DNA from: Burkholderia sp. Ac-20365
GTDB taxonomy: Bacteria > Pseudomonadota > Gammaproteobacteria > Burkholderiales > Burkholderiaceae
Direction of reading: 5' to 3'
Length of the DNA: 64,000 nt
Assembly (NCBI RefSeq): GCF_017104715.1
Contig: NZ_JAAGPI010000025.1
Span: forward strand, 62,001 to 126,000
The notes under the pieces are model-generated. The model saw nothing but the letters and a program-made list of their open reading frames with translations, made no database searches and was not told the DNA's origin. Position numbers and translations under genes: made by a program. Below are positions 8,861-16,404 of the stretch, piece after piece (within the stretch, counting starts at the first letter, position 1; each line of letters begins with the position of its first letter).

Positions 8861-9721
8861 ATGCCCGACAACTTCGACCAGCTCGCCGCCCTGATCCGTG
8901 GACGCTTCTCCGAACTTAGTCCGCAATTCCAGATGGGCGCGGCGTTTCTGCTCGATCATCCCGATGAGGTGGCCGTCTCGTCGATGCGCAAGGTGGCCGA
9001 GCGCGCGCAGGTGCAACCCGCGTCGCTGGTGCGTCTGTCGCAGCAACTGGGCTTTCCGGGCTGGAACGAATTGCGCGATCTGTTCGTCGCGCGCGTGCGC
9101 ACGCGTCCGGAGCCGCTGACGAGCCGCGCCCGCTCGCTCGTCAAGGGCCACGCCAAAGACGCGCTCGCGCACGATCTGCTCGTCGCGCAACAGCACAATC
9201 TCGAAGTGACGGCCGCGCACAACACACGCGTTACCGTCGAAGCCGCGAGGCTCTTGCGGCGCGCGCCGCATGTGCATGTCGCCGGATTCCGTTCGTGTTA
9301 TCCCGTCGCGTTCGGCTTCGTCTATGGATACCGGCTGTTCCGCTCGTCCGTGTCGCTGCTGGCAGGCGAAGCGGGCACGCTCGAAATGCAGTTGCGCGGC
9401 ATCGAACGCGATAGCGCGACCGTGGTGGTCAGCTTCGCGCCTTATTCCGTCGAGGCGGCGCGCGTCGCCGAAGCCGCGCTGGAGAAGGGCAGCAAGCTGA
9501 TCGCGATCACCGACAGCGCCGTGTCGCCCATCGCGCTGAACGCCGACAAGGTGTTGATCTTCTCGCACGAAAGCCCGTCTTTCTTCCCGTCGCTGGTGGC
9601 GGCGACGGCGATCGCAGAATCCCTCGTCGCGCATCTGCTCGCGCTCGAAGGCACGGACGCCGTCCAGCAACTCGAACTCGCCGAGCAGTCGCTGCATGCG
9701 AAGGGCGCTTACGTGCCCTGA
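8861..9721 (+). CDS. MurR/RpiR-family transcriptional regulator
   Basis: The 286-residue protein has an N-terminal RpiR helix-turn-helix (about 1-77, including VSSMRKVAERAQVQPASLVRLSQQLGF) and a C-terminal SIS sugar-isomerase-like sensor domain (about 120-250). RpiR regulators respond to phosphosugars or amino sugars and control the linked catabolic genes. The same 14-bp palindrome-like motif lies before this gene and before the next one, so it probably controls itself and the C45, aminotransferase and CMD genes downstream (inference). Confidence 0.9.
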   Translation: MPDNFDQLAALIRGRFSELSPQFQMGAAFLLDHPDEVAVSSMRKVAERAQVQPASLVRLSQQLGFPGWNELRDLFVARVRTRPEPLTSRARSLVKGHAKDALAHDLLVAQQHNLEVTAAHNTRVTVEAARLLRRAPHVHVAGFRSCYPVAFGFVYGYRLFRSSVSLLAGEAGTLEMQLRGIERDSATVVVSFAPYSVEAARVAEAALEKGSKLIAITDSAVSPIALNADKVLIFSHESPSFFPSLVAATAIAESLVAHLLALEGTDAVQQLELAEQSLHAKGAYVP

Positions 9722-9759
9722 TCGCACTCGTAACAACACGCGCGCACAATGCATCGACA

Positions 9760-9789
9760 TTGACAACATATGTTGTAATGAACTATAAA
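9760..9789 (+). promoter_or_regulatory. sigma-70-like promoter with overlapping palindromic operator
   Basis: TTGACA (9760-9765), an 18-bp spacer and TATAAA (9784-9789) form a near-consensus promoter reading into the C45 gene. The perfect 14-bp palindrome ACAACATATGTTGT (9763-9776) overlaps the -35 box and spacer. This is the expected position for repression by the RpiR protein. Confidence 0.6.
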
Positions 9790-9824
9790 TACGCATCGCG
9801 TGTTGATAGTGTTCGAGGTGTCGT

Positions 9825-10865
9825 GTGTCGAAGCAGGCTTGGGAGTTGCATCGGATAGCGGGCGAGCCGTATGAAATTGGCCGTCAGCTCGGCGAGCTGG
9901 CGCGGCCGGTATTCGATGCATACATGCAGCAGAGCACGGCATGGCGCGACGTGCAGGCGTGGCGCGGCCATGCCTTCGTGCAGCATCTGCGCGACGCAGC
10001 GCACAGGCATTTTCCCGACCAGCTGGCTGAACTGGATGGCATCGCCGCCGGTCTCGGCTGGCAGGCGGAAGACATTTTCCTGTGGAATTGCCGCGGCGAA
10101 CTGGTGCACAACACGCCTGACGGCTGCACGACTTTCGCGGCTGCACGCGACGTCGAAACGCTCATCGCGCACAACGAAGACGGCGATCCTTTCCTGCTGG
10201 GCAAAGGTTGGCTCGTCGATATTCAGCCGCGAGGCAAGCCCGGTTTCATCAGCTTCTATTATCCTGGCTCACTGCCGGGCCACACGTTCGCGGCAAATCG
10301 CGCGGGTCTCGCGCAGGCGATCAACAACCTGCGCATCCGTCGGCCGGTGACAGGTGTGCCGCGCATGATCCTCGCGCGCGCCGTTCTCGATCAGCCGACG
10401 CTCGATGCAGCCGCGAATCTTCTGAACGGCACGCCGCGCGCGAGCGGCTTCCATCACACGCTCGGCGCAGCGGGCGAGCGTCGCGTGCTCAGCGTCGAGG
10501 CCACGGCCATGCGCTGTTCGATCCAGACTGTCGAACGCGTTTCAGGTCACGCGAATCACATGATTCATCCCGGCTGCGAAGACGAACCGCAGATCGTCAC
10601 CGATTCGTCACGCGATCGCCAAACGCGAGTCGGCGTACTGCTCGAAAACGATAAAGCGCCGCTTGACGGCGCTGCGCTCGTCGACATGCTGCACGACCAG
10701 GCGCCTGAAGGATTGCCCATTTACCGCGACGACCCGCACGACCCGGACGGCGAGAACACGCTCGCCACCGCACTTTTCACGATCCGCGACGACGGCGTTG
10801 CGCTGCAGGTTCATTCGCAGCACGCCATCGTCTTCGAAACCTTCATTGCACGCACGGCGGCCTGA
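9825..10865 (+). CDS. C45-family peptidase / acyl-CoA:6-aminopenicillanate acyltransferase-like N-terminal nucleophile hydrolase
   Basis: The 346-residue Ntn-hydrolase acts on amide bonds by autocatalytic exposure of an N-terminal cysteine. The likely nucleophile is Cys101 in PDGCTTFAA, followed by HNEDGDP (116-122), both as in the C45/AAT family. The N-terminal segment 1-100 would be the cleaved pro-part. The start is GTG at 9825 with GAGGTG just upstream. It is followed after 33 bp by a class III aminotransferase, suggesting that an amide is cleaved and the released amine then transaminated (inference). The substrate is unknown. Confidence 0.85.
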   Translation: MSKQAWELHRIAGEPYEIGRQLGELARPVFDAYMQQSTAWRDVQAWRGHAFVQHLRDAAHRHFPDQLAELDGIAAGLGWQAEDIFLWNCRGELVHNTPDGCTTFAAARDVETLIAHNEDGDPFLLGKGWLVDIQPRGKPGFISFYYPGSLPGHTFAANRAGLAQAINNLRIRRPVTGVPRMILARAVLDQPTLDAAANLLNGTPRASGFHHTLGAAGERRVLSVEATAMRCSIQTVERVSGHANHMIHPGCEDEPQIVTDSSRDRQTRVGVLLENDKAPLDGAALVDMLHDQAPEGLPIYRDDPHDPDGENTLATALFTIRDDGVALQVHSQHAIVFETFIARTAA

Positions 10866-10898
10866 GCGCCACCGCCTTAGCCCATCCAAGGAAAGCGC

Positions 10899-12236
10899 AT
10901 GACTACCGTATTCCACCGCATGCCGAAGCAGACCTTGCCCGTTGCCGTCAAAGGCGAGGGCATCGAGATCGTCGATTCGACGGGCAAGCGTTATATCGAT
11001 GCATCGGGCGGCGCGGCTGTCTCGTGCCTCGGCCACAGCAATCAGCGCGTGATCGACGCGATCAAGCGCCAGGCGCAGGAACTGCCGTATGCGCACACGT
11101 CGTTCTTCACGACGCAGCCTGCCGAGGAACTCGCGAGCTACCTGACGGAGCGCGCGCCGCAAGGGCTCGGACATGTGTACTTCGTGTCGGGCGGCTCGGA
11201 AGCCATCGAGGCCGCGTTGAAGCTCGCGCGCCAGTATTTCGTCGAAGTAGGGCAGCCGCAGCGCCGGCATATCATCGCGCGGCGTCAGAGCTATCACGGC
11301 AACACGCTCGGCGCGCTCGCGATCGGCGGCAATGCATGGCGGCGTGAGCCGTTCCTGCCGCTGCTGATCGATGCGCATCACGTGAGCCCGTGCTACGCGT
11401 ATCGCGAGCAGCGCGCGGACGAAACCGAAGAGCAGTTCGCGCAGCGCCTCGCCGATGAACTCGAACAGAAGATTCTCGAACTCGGACCGGACACGGTTGC
11501 CGCCTTCGTCGCGGAGACAGTGGTCGGCGCGACGGCGGGCGCCGTGCCGCCCGTGCGCGAATATTTCCGCAAGATTCGCGCGGTGTGCGACCGCTACGGC
11601 GTGCTGCTGATTCTCGATGAAATCATGTCGGGCATGGGCCGCACCGGCTATCTGTTCGCGTGCGAAGAAGATGGCGTGGCGCCCGACCTGCTGACCATCG
11701 CAAAGGGCCTCGGCGCCGGTTATCAGCCGATCGGCGCGACGCTCGTGAGCGACAAGATCTATCAGGCGATCACCGGCGGCACGGGCTTTTTCCAGCACGG
11801 CCACACGTACATCGGCCACGCGACTGCATGTGCCGCCGCGCTCGAAGTGCAACGCGTGATCGCCGACGATCATCTGCTCGATAACGTGAAAGCGCGCGGT
11901 GAACAGCTTCGCGCGCTCTTGCGCGAACATTACGCGCAGCATCCGTTTATCGGCGATGTGCGTGGGCGCGGGTTGTTCGTCGGCGTGGAACTGGTCAAGG
12001 ACCGCGCGACGAAAACGCCGTTCGATGCGAAACTGAAGCTGCACGCCGCGATCAAGCGCGAAGCGTTTGCGCGCGGCCTGATGGTGTATCCGATGGGCGG
12101 CACCGTGGACGGCAAGATCGGCGATCATGTGCTGCTCGCGCCGCCGTTCATCTGCACGCCGCGCGATATCGAACAGATCGTCAGCCGTCTGACGGATGCA
12201 ATCGATGGCGCGCTCGCCGCATCGGGCGCGGCCTGA
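10899..12236 (+). CDS. class III PLP-dependent aminotransferase
   Basis: The 445-residue fold-type I enzyme transfers an amino group, usually from an omega- or beta-amino compound to an alpha-keto acid. The PLP-binding lysine is Lys269 in LTIAKGLGAGYQP; SGGSEAIEAALK (98-109) binds the phosphate and LILDEIMSGMGRTG carries the conserved Asp. It sits between the C45 hydrolase and the CMD-like protein in one transcription direction with short gaps. It resembles the broad annotation class 'aspartate aminotransferase family protein'; the amine donor is not known. Confidence 0.9.
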   Translation: MTTVFHRMPKQTLPVAVKGEGIEIVDSTGKRYIDASGGAAVSCLGHSNQRVIDAIKRQAQELPYAHTSFFTTQPAEELASYLTERAPQGLGHVYFVSGGSEAIEAALKLARQYFVEVGQPQRRHIIARRQSYHGNTLGALAIGGNAWRREPFLPLLIDAHHVSPCYAYREQRADETEEQFAQRLADELEQKILELGPDTVAAFVAETVVGATAGAVPPVREYFRKIRAVCDRYGVLLILDEIMSGMGRTGYLFACEEDGVAPDLLTIAKGLGAGYQPIGATLVSDKIYQAITGGTGFFQHGHTYIGHATACAAALEVQRVIADDHLLDNVKARGEQLRALLREHYAQHPFIGDVRGRGLFVGVELVKDRATKTPFDAKLKLHAAIKREAFARGLMVYPMGGTVDGKIGDHVLLAPPFICTPRDIEQIVSRLTDAIDGALAASGAA

Positions 12237-12269
12237 TCGAACCACGAACCCTTGTACGAAGAGCTACCG

Positions 12270-12824
12270 ATGACCAACCGCTTGCCTGCATTCGACGCCA
12301 GCCACGCCACGCCCGAGCAGAAAGCCGTGCTCGACGAAATCCTGTCTGGCCCGCGCGGCAATCTGAACGGGCCGTTTCTCGGCTGGATTCACAGCCCCGA
12401 ACTCGCGCAGCACGCGCAGCGCCTCGGCGCATTCTGCCGCTACAAGACGGGCTTGCCGCTGCGTCTGTCGGAACTCGCAATTCTCGTCACCGCGTCGCGC
12501 TGGCAGGCGCAGGCCGAATGGTTCATCCACTATCCGATCGCAATCGACGCCGGCGTGCGCGCCGAAGACGCCGAAGCGATCCGCCAGGGCCAGACGCCAT
12601 CGTTCGCCGATGCGGACGACGCGCTGATCTACGCGTTCGCAACGGAACTGTACGACGCGAAGCGCGTATCCGACGCGACCTACGCGAAGACGGTCGAGCA
12701 TTTCGGGCATGAAGTCACGATCAACCTGGTGGGCCTGCTCGGCTATTACGCGCTGGTCGCGATGACGCTGAACGTGTTCGACATGCGCGCGCAAGGGCAG
12801 GACTCGCTGCCTTTCGCTGAATAA
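12270..12824 (+). CDS. carboxymuconolactone decarboxylase family protein
   Basis: All-helical protein of 184 residues in the CMD/AhpD superfamily. The region LRLSELAILVTASRWQAQAEWFIHYPIAIDAGV (split here as one CMD core, about residues 65-97) carries the conserved Glu and His, but lacks the redox CxxC of AhpD, so a hydrolase, decarboxylase or isomerase-type role is more likely than peroxidase. The ATG at 12270 has GAAGAG upstream and lies 33 bp after the aminotransferase stop. It is the last gene of the unit: a strong terminator follows. Confidence 0.8.
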   Translation: MTNRLPAFDASHATPEQKAVLDEILSGPRGNLNGPFLGWIHSPELAQHAQRLGAFCRYKTGLPLRLSELAILVTASRWQAQAEWFIHYPIAIDAGVRAEDAEAIRQGQTPSFADADDALIYAFATELYDAKRVSDATYAKTVEHFGHEVTINLVGLLGYYALVAMTLNVFDMRAQGQDSLPFAE

Positions 12825-12873
12825 CCCTGAATAAGCCCGAATAAGCGCTTTCAACGCGACAAAAGCAAAACGA

Positions 12874-12910
12874 AAGGCCCCGGCTGACTTTACGAGTCAG
12901 CCGGGGCCTT
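12874..12910. terminator. strong hairpin terminator, probably bidirectional
   Basis: A perfect 16-bp stem (arms 12874-12889 and 12895-12910, AAGGCCCCGGCTGACT and its complement) with a 5-nt loop lies between the CMD gene and the convergent DUF4148 gene. Only short U-runs flank it. Confidence 0.85.
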
Positions 12911-12970
12911 CGTTCATTCGACCGCAGTGCGTGATCGGCCGATCACACGCGCGATGTCACAGCGTGGCGC

Positions 12971-13261
12971 TCAGTTGCCGCGGAACGTCGAGAAAATGCG
13001 TTGTTCGACGCTCGGGCGCTTGCCCGATTCCGACGTGCCAGCCTGCACGCCGCCGACTTCCGACGATTGCGCCGATGCGCCGAATTGCGGCTTGGCGGGC
13101 GGATACGCGACATCGTTCGTGTCCAGCGAACCGTTTTGTTGTGCGGCAACCAGTTCGGCCTGAACCTGAGCGCGCGTCACGGGCGCGTTCGATTGCGCGA
13201 ACGACAGGGCGGGAACGACCAGAGCGGATGCGACGACCACTGCGGAAATAAGCGACTTCAT
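12971..13261 (-). CDS. DUF4148 domain-containing secreted protein
   Basis: Small 96-residue protein of a family abundant in Burkholderiaceae. It starts with a Sec signal peptide (MKSLISAVVVASALVVPALSFAQ), then the DUF4148 core VTRAQVQAELVAAQQNG followed by the DVAYPP segment. Function is unknown; family members are often envelope or stress-related and highly expressed. The start at 13261 is set by a GGAGG 6 bases upstream; the frame is open for another 51 codons, but that would hide the signal peptide. Confidence 0.88.
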   Translation of the reverse strand: MKSLISAVVVASALVVPALSFAQSNAPVTRAQVQAELVAAQQNGSLDTNDVAYPPAKPQFGASAQSSEVGGVQAGTSESGKRPSVEQRIFSTFRGN

Positions 13262-13599
13262 GACAACCTCCGAGAACATTTTGTTGATCAGTCCGGTTTG
13301 AACGCGGTTTGAACGCTCATGTCCGAACCGTTGATCAGAGTGTATTTCCGCGAGGGTGATGAAAAAAGAAGCAGATTGGAGAAAGATTCTTGCGGCAGGT
13401 GAAATAATGGTCATGCACGGGGCTTCACGGCAGCGCCACCGATATCCGCCTATGATGAAGCCTCGGTCTACGCCTACGGCCTACACGTTCGGCGCAGCGT
13501 GCGTGACCGGTGCCGAAGCTGCGGAAATCGGGGCGGGACCGTCGCGGCCGGCATCGTCGTTGGGAGCGCGGCGGCGCGAACTCGATCCAGGAGAGACTA
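13262..13599. other. 338-bp divergent intergenic region
   Basis: Holds the promoters of the DUF4148 gene (minus) and osmC (plus). I see no further gene, repeat or strong hairpin in it. Confidence 0.5.
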
Positions 13600-14025
13600 A
13601 TGAAGCGCAAAGCATCGGCAATCTGGCAGGGCGGTCTGCAGGACGGCAAGGGTTCGATTTCCACCGATAGCGGCGTGCTCAAGGACACGCAGTATTCGTT
13701 CGCGACGCGCTTCGAAAACGGCATCGGCACCAATCCCGAAGAACTGATCGCGGCAGCGCATGCGGGATGCTTTTCGATGGCGTTGTCGGCGGAACTGGGC
13801 AAGGCCAACATCAAGCCGGAGCGCATCTCGACCACGGCCACCGTCACGCTCGACAAGGACGGCGGCGGCTTCGCGGTAACAGCGTCGCATCTGGACGTAG
13901 TGGTGAAGATTCCGGGCGGCGACCAGGCCGCATTCGACAAGGCAGCCGCCGACGCTAAAGCCGGATGCCCGATCTCGAAGGTATTGAACGCGACCATCAC
14001 GATGGACGCGAAGCTCGAAACCTGA
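13600..14025 (+). CDS. osmC: OsmC-type peroxiredoxin
   Basis: Reduces organic hydroperoxides using two redox cysteines. The 141-residue protein has the OsmC length and both reactive-cysteine contexts: AAHAGCFSMAL near residue 60 and AGCPISKVL near residue 125. The N-terminus MKRKASAIWQGGLQDGKG with STDSGVL is classic OsmC rather than Ohr. The start has AGGAGAG about 8 bases upstream. OsmC is usually induced by osmotic or stationary-phase stress; no operator was recognised here. Confidence 0.92.
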   Translation: MKRKASAIWQGGLQDGKGSISTDSGVLKDTQYSFATRFENGIGTNPEELIAAAHAGCFSMALSAELGKANIKPERISTTATVTLDKDGGGFAVTASHLDVVVKIPGGDQAAFDKAAADAKAGCPISKVLNATITMDAKLET

Positions 14026-14129
14026 GCGCAGCGCGGCCAGGGCATCTTTCCCGTTTTGCCCGGTCAGGCGAGCGTGGTCCGGGCAGAACTTCCCTTTGCA
14101 GATCCACGCCCGCGACGGGTGGAGCAGCC

Positions 14130-14966
14130 ATGACAACACAGGCAGACAAGGCGCGCGCGTTTCGCGCGCTTCATGAGGCGAGCGGTCCGTTCATCATTCC
14201 CAACCCGTGGGATATCGGCTCCGCGCGCCTGCTGGAAGCGCTCGGCTTCAAGGCGCTGGCGACCACGAGCGCGGGCTATGCGTTCACGCTCGGTGTGCCG
14301 GATAACGCCGTCGGCCGCGAACAGATGATCCGGCATCTCGCCGAACTCGCACCGTCGACGGATCTGCCCGTCAGCGCGGACCTCGAAAATGGCTTCGGCG
14401 ACGCGCCGGAAGACGCGGCCGAGACGATTCGGCAGGCGGCGGCTGCGGGCGTCGTCGGCGGTTCGATCGAAGATGCGACGGGCCGCACGGACGATCCCAT
14501 CTACGCGCATGAGCTTGCCGTCGAGCGCGTGCGCGCCGCCGTCGAAGCGGCTCGTGCACTGCCGTTTCCATTCACGCTGACCGCGCGCGCGGAGAACTAT
14601 CTGGTCGGCCGCGCCGATCTCGCCGATACGATCCGCCGCCTGCAAGCCTTCCAGGAAGCGGGCGCCGACGTGCTCTACGCGCCGGCGCTGAGAACGCGCG
14701 AGGATATCGCCGCCGTCGTCAGTTCCGTCGACAGGCCCGTCAACGTGCTGATGGGCATGGCAGGCATGTCGTTCTCCGTCGACGATCTCGCGCAGATGGG
14801 CGTGAAGCGGATCAGCGTGGGCGGGGCGCTCGCACGGGCTGCGCTGGGCGCGTTGCTGCGCGCCTCGAACGAGATGCTCGGGCGCGGCACGTTCACGTAC
14901 ACGAACGAAGCGGCACCGACGAAAGAGATCACTGATCTGTTCGCGTCGGTGCGCAAGGCCGGTTGA
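14130..14966 (+). CDS. isocitrate lyase/phosphoenolpyruvate mutase family protein
   Basis: The 278-residue TIM-barrel enzyme belongs to the PEP mutase/isocitrate lyase superfamily, which makes or breaks C-C or C-P bonds next to a carboxylate with Mg2+. Features seen are FIIPNPWDIGSARLLEALGF near the N-terminus and the metal-binding DLENGFGD. The isocitrate-lyase signature KKCGH is absent, so an oxaloacetate-decarboxylase or 2-methylisocitrate-lyase-like activity is more likely. GGAG precedes the ATG by 5 bases. It follows osmC by 104 bp and may be separately transcribed. Confidence 0.87.
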   Translation: MTTQADKARAFRALHEASGPFIIPNPWDIGSARLLEALGFKALATTSAGYAFTLGVPDNAVGREQMIRHLAELAPSTDLPVSADLENGFGDAPEDAAETIRQAAAAGVVGGSIEDATGRTDDPIYAHELAVERVRAAVEAARALPFPFTLTARAENYLVGRADLADTIRRLQAFQEAGADVLYAPALRTREDIAAVVSSVDRPVNVLMGMAGMSFSVDDLAQMGVKRISVGGALARAALGALLRASNEMLGRGTFTYTNEAAPTKEITDLFASVRKAG

Positions 14967-15005
14967 AGCGGGCGCAGTCCCTTGCGCGATGAACGGATAG
15001 CCGTG

Positions 15006-15665
15006 TCACGCAGCTAACACGGCTTCCTCGAAGACGCCAGGCGCGACGGTTGCGACCGTCTCGACCACGTTGACGACGACAGGCAGGTCGACGACCTCCA
15101 CGACGACCTCCACGACGACCTCCGGCAGCATCTCGCGCTTTGCGGCAGCGGCCTTTCTTGTCTTGCCGGCGCGCGACGGCGGCTGGCATGCATCGCACAC
15201 GACGTTGTGCTGCAGGTCGTGCTTGTGCGCGATGAACTTGCCCGTGCAACGGCAACAGGGTGTCAGTTGAAGCAGGTTGGCATCGAAGAAGCGCACCAGC
15301 GTCCACGCACGCGTGAAGTCGAGCACCGGCTCCGACTGGCTGTGACCGCAATGTTCGAGATACAGGCGGTAGCCCTTGGTCAGCGCATCCAGATGCGAGC
15401 AGTGCGCCTCGTCCCTCAGAAAACGATACGTGTTGTAGAAGAGGGAGGCGTGAATGTTCGCGAGCCACGTCGTGTACCAGTCGGCCGAGAAAGGCAGCAT
15501 GCCTTTGGGCGGCGACACGCCTTTGACTTCGCGGTAAAGACGGATCATGCGGTCGCGCGAAAGCGTCAGTTCGCTTTCCAGCACCTGCATGCGCGCACCC
15601 AGTTCGATCAATGCGATTGCGCGGAAGACTTCCTGTGCGTCTTCAGTGAGGCTTTTCTTCGACAT
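15006..15665 (-). CDS. flhC: flagellar master regulator FlhC with unusual Val-rich C-terminal extension
   Basis: Partner of FlhD in the FlhD4C2 activator of class II flagellar promoters. The zinc-binding cysteines are at 137, 140, 157 and 160, the same numbering as in E. coli FlhC, and the core NIHASLFYNTYRF matches the family. The protein is 219 residues, about 27 longer than the enteric one. The extra C-terminus contains EVVVEVVVEVV, encoded by a 12-bp tandem repeat (15091-15123). No motility, chemotaxis or flagellin gene is nearby, so this may be a second, repurposed flhDC copy (inference). Confidence 0.93.
   Translation of the reverse strand: MSKKSLTEDAQEVFRAIALIELGARMQVLESELTLSRDRMIRLYREVKGVSPPKGMLPFSADWYTTWLANIHASLFYNTYRFLRDEAHCSHLDALTKGYRLYLEHCGHSQSEPVLDFTRAWTLVRFFDANLLQLTPCCRCTGKFIAHKHDLQHNVVCDACQPPSRAGKTRKAAAAKREMLPEVVVEVVVEVVDLPVVVNVVETVATVAPGVFEEAVLAA
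15091..15123. repeat. 12-bp tandem repeat inside flhC
   Basis: Two full copies of acgacgacctcc plus a 9-bp partial copy run head to tail and encode (on the minus strand) repeated Glu-Val-Val-Val. Such in-frame repeats can vary in number by slippage without breaking the gene. Confidence 0.85.
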
Positions 15666-15680
15666 GTGCAGTCCCCCGCT

Positions 15681-16001
15681 CTAGCCGAACTGTTTGGCGG
15701 GCTGTCCTGCGAGCAGGATTGCCGCGTGCGTGGAGGTCACCTCGGCGTGCTTCGAGGTATGCGTGAGCGCCGACAGCAGCGCGTGATCGTTGAAGCGGAA
15801 CGAGCAGAGAAGCTGCTCCGAACTGGCGAGCTTGACGATCTGCGCGAGTGACAATCCGGCAAGAATGTCGGCCACCTGCGACGACAGGCCCAGACGGAAC
15901 ATGCCGACTGCCCTGTCCTCACGCAGGATGCGCTGCGCAAGCATGATGTACGACAGATTGATTTCGCGGATCTGTTCGACTACTTCGTGGCTACCGTCCA
16001 T
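15681..16001 (-). CDS. flhD: flagellar master regulator FlhD
   Basis: The 106-residue, all-helical DNA-binding partner of FlhC. It has the FlhD core EIREINLSYIMLAQRILREDRAVGMFRLGLS (as one helix-turn-helix region, about residues 9-41) and is a little shorter than the 116-119 residues of enteric FlhD. A GGAG lies 7 bases before the ATG. flhC starts 15 bp downstream, so the two are co-transcribed. The upstream 16002-16404 is AT-rich for this genome and probably holds its promoter. Confidence 0.93.
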   Translation of the reverse strand: MDGSHEVVEQIREINLSYIMLAQRILREDRAVGMFRLGLSSQVADILAGLSLAQIVKLASSEQLLCSFRFNDHALLSALTHTSKHAEVTSTHAAILLAGQPAKQFG

Positions 16002-16404
16002 TTTTGTGCTCCGAAGTTTTTGAATGCTTTCCCGCTATTGGCCGCAATGCGTTATTCATCGACCGATCGCCTGATGTGAATGTGCTGCGCGGTCGATTGA
16101 AGTAATTGTATGAATGGACTTCTGATGTGGCCATTGTTTTTTGCAAAGGCTTTTGTGGATTTAATTTTAAATAGTTAAGCGCGTTTGATTTAAAGGTATT
16201 TTCGATGCGCGTTGAATTCAATCTATCTGCATTGAATACTGTTGCAATAGTTTTAAACGCGATATGGATAAGCCGGCAGACCGGATCGATGCCGATGCGA
16301 TAGCCACGCGCCGCAAACGGGGACTTGCACTGCGCTTTGCGTGCATCGCGGGTATCGTCGATCGCATGCGTAGTGCGACCTTGCCGCCTGTGGAGGTACG
16401 ACGA
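16002..16404. other. AT-rich divergent intergenic region (flhD / MOSC fusion)
   Basis: About 400 bp with no supported gene. The part 16085-16265 is markedly AT-rich compared with its neighbours, as expected for regulatory DNA before flhD. An in-frame extension of the downstream ORF reaches back to 16264 but lacks a ribosome-binding site. Confidence 0.5.

Noticed and set aside
14056..14096. Hairpin TGCCCGG / CCGGGCA after osmC.
   Set aside because: The stem is short with a long loop and no U-tract; not strong enough to call a terminator.
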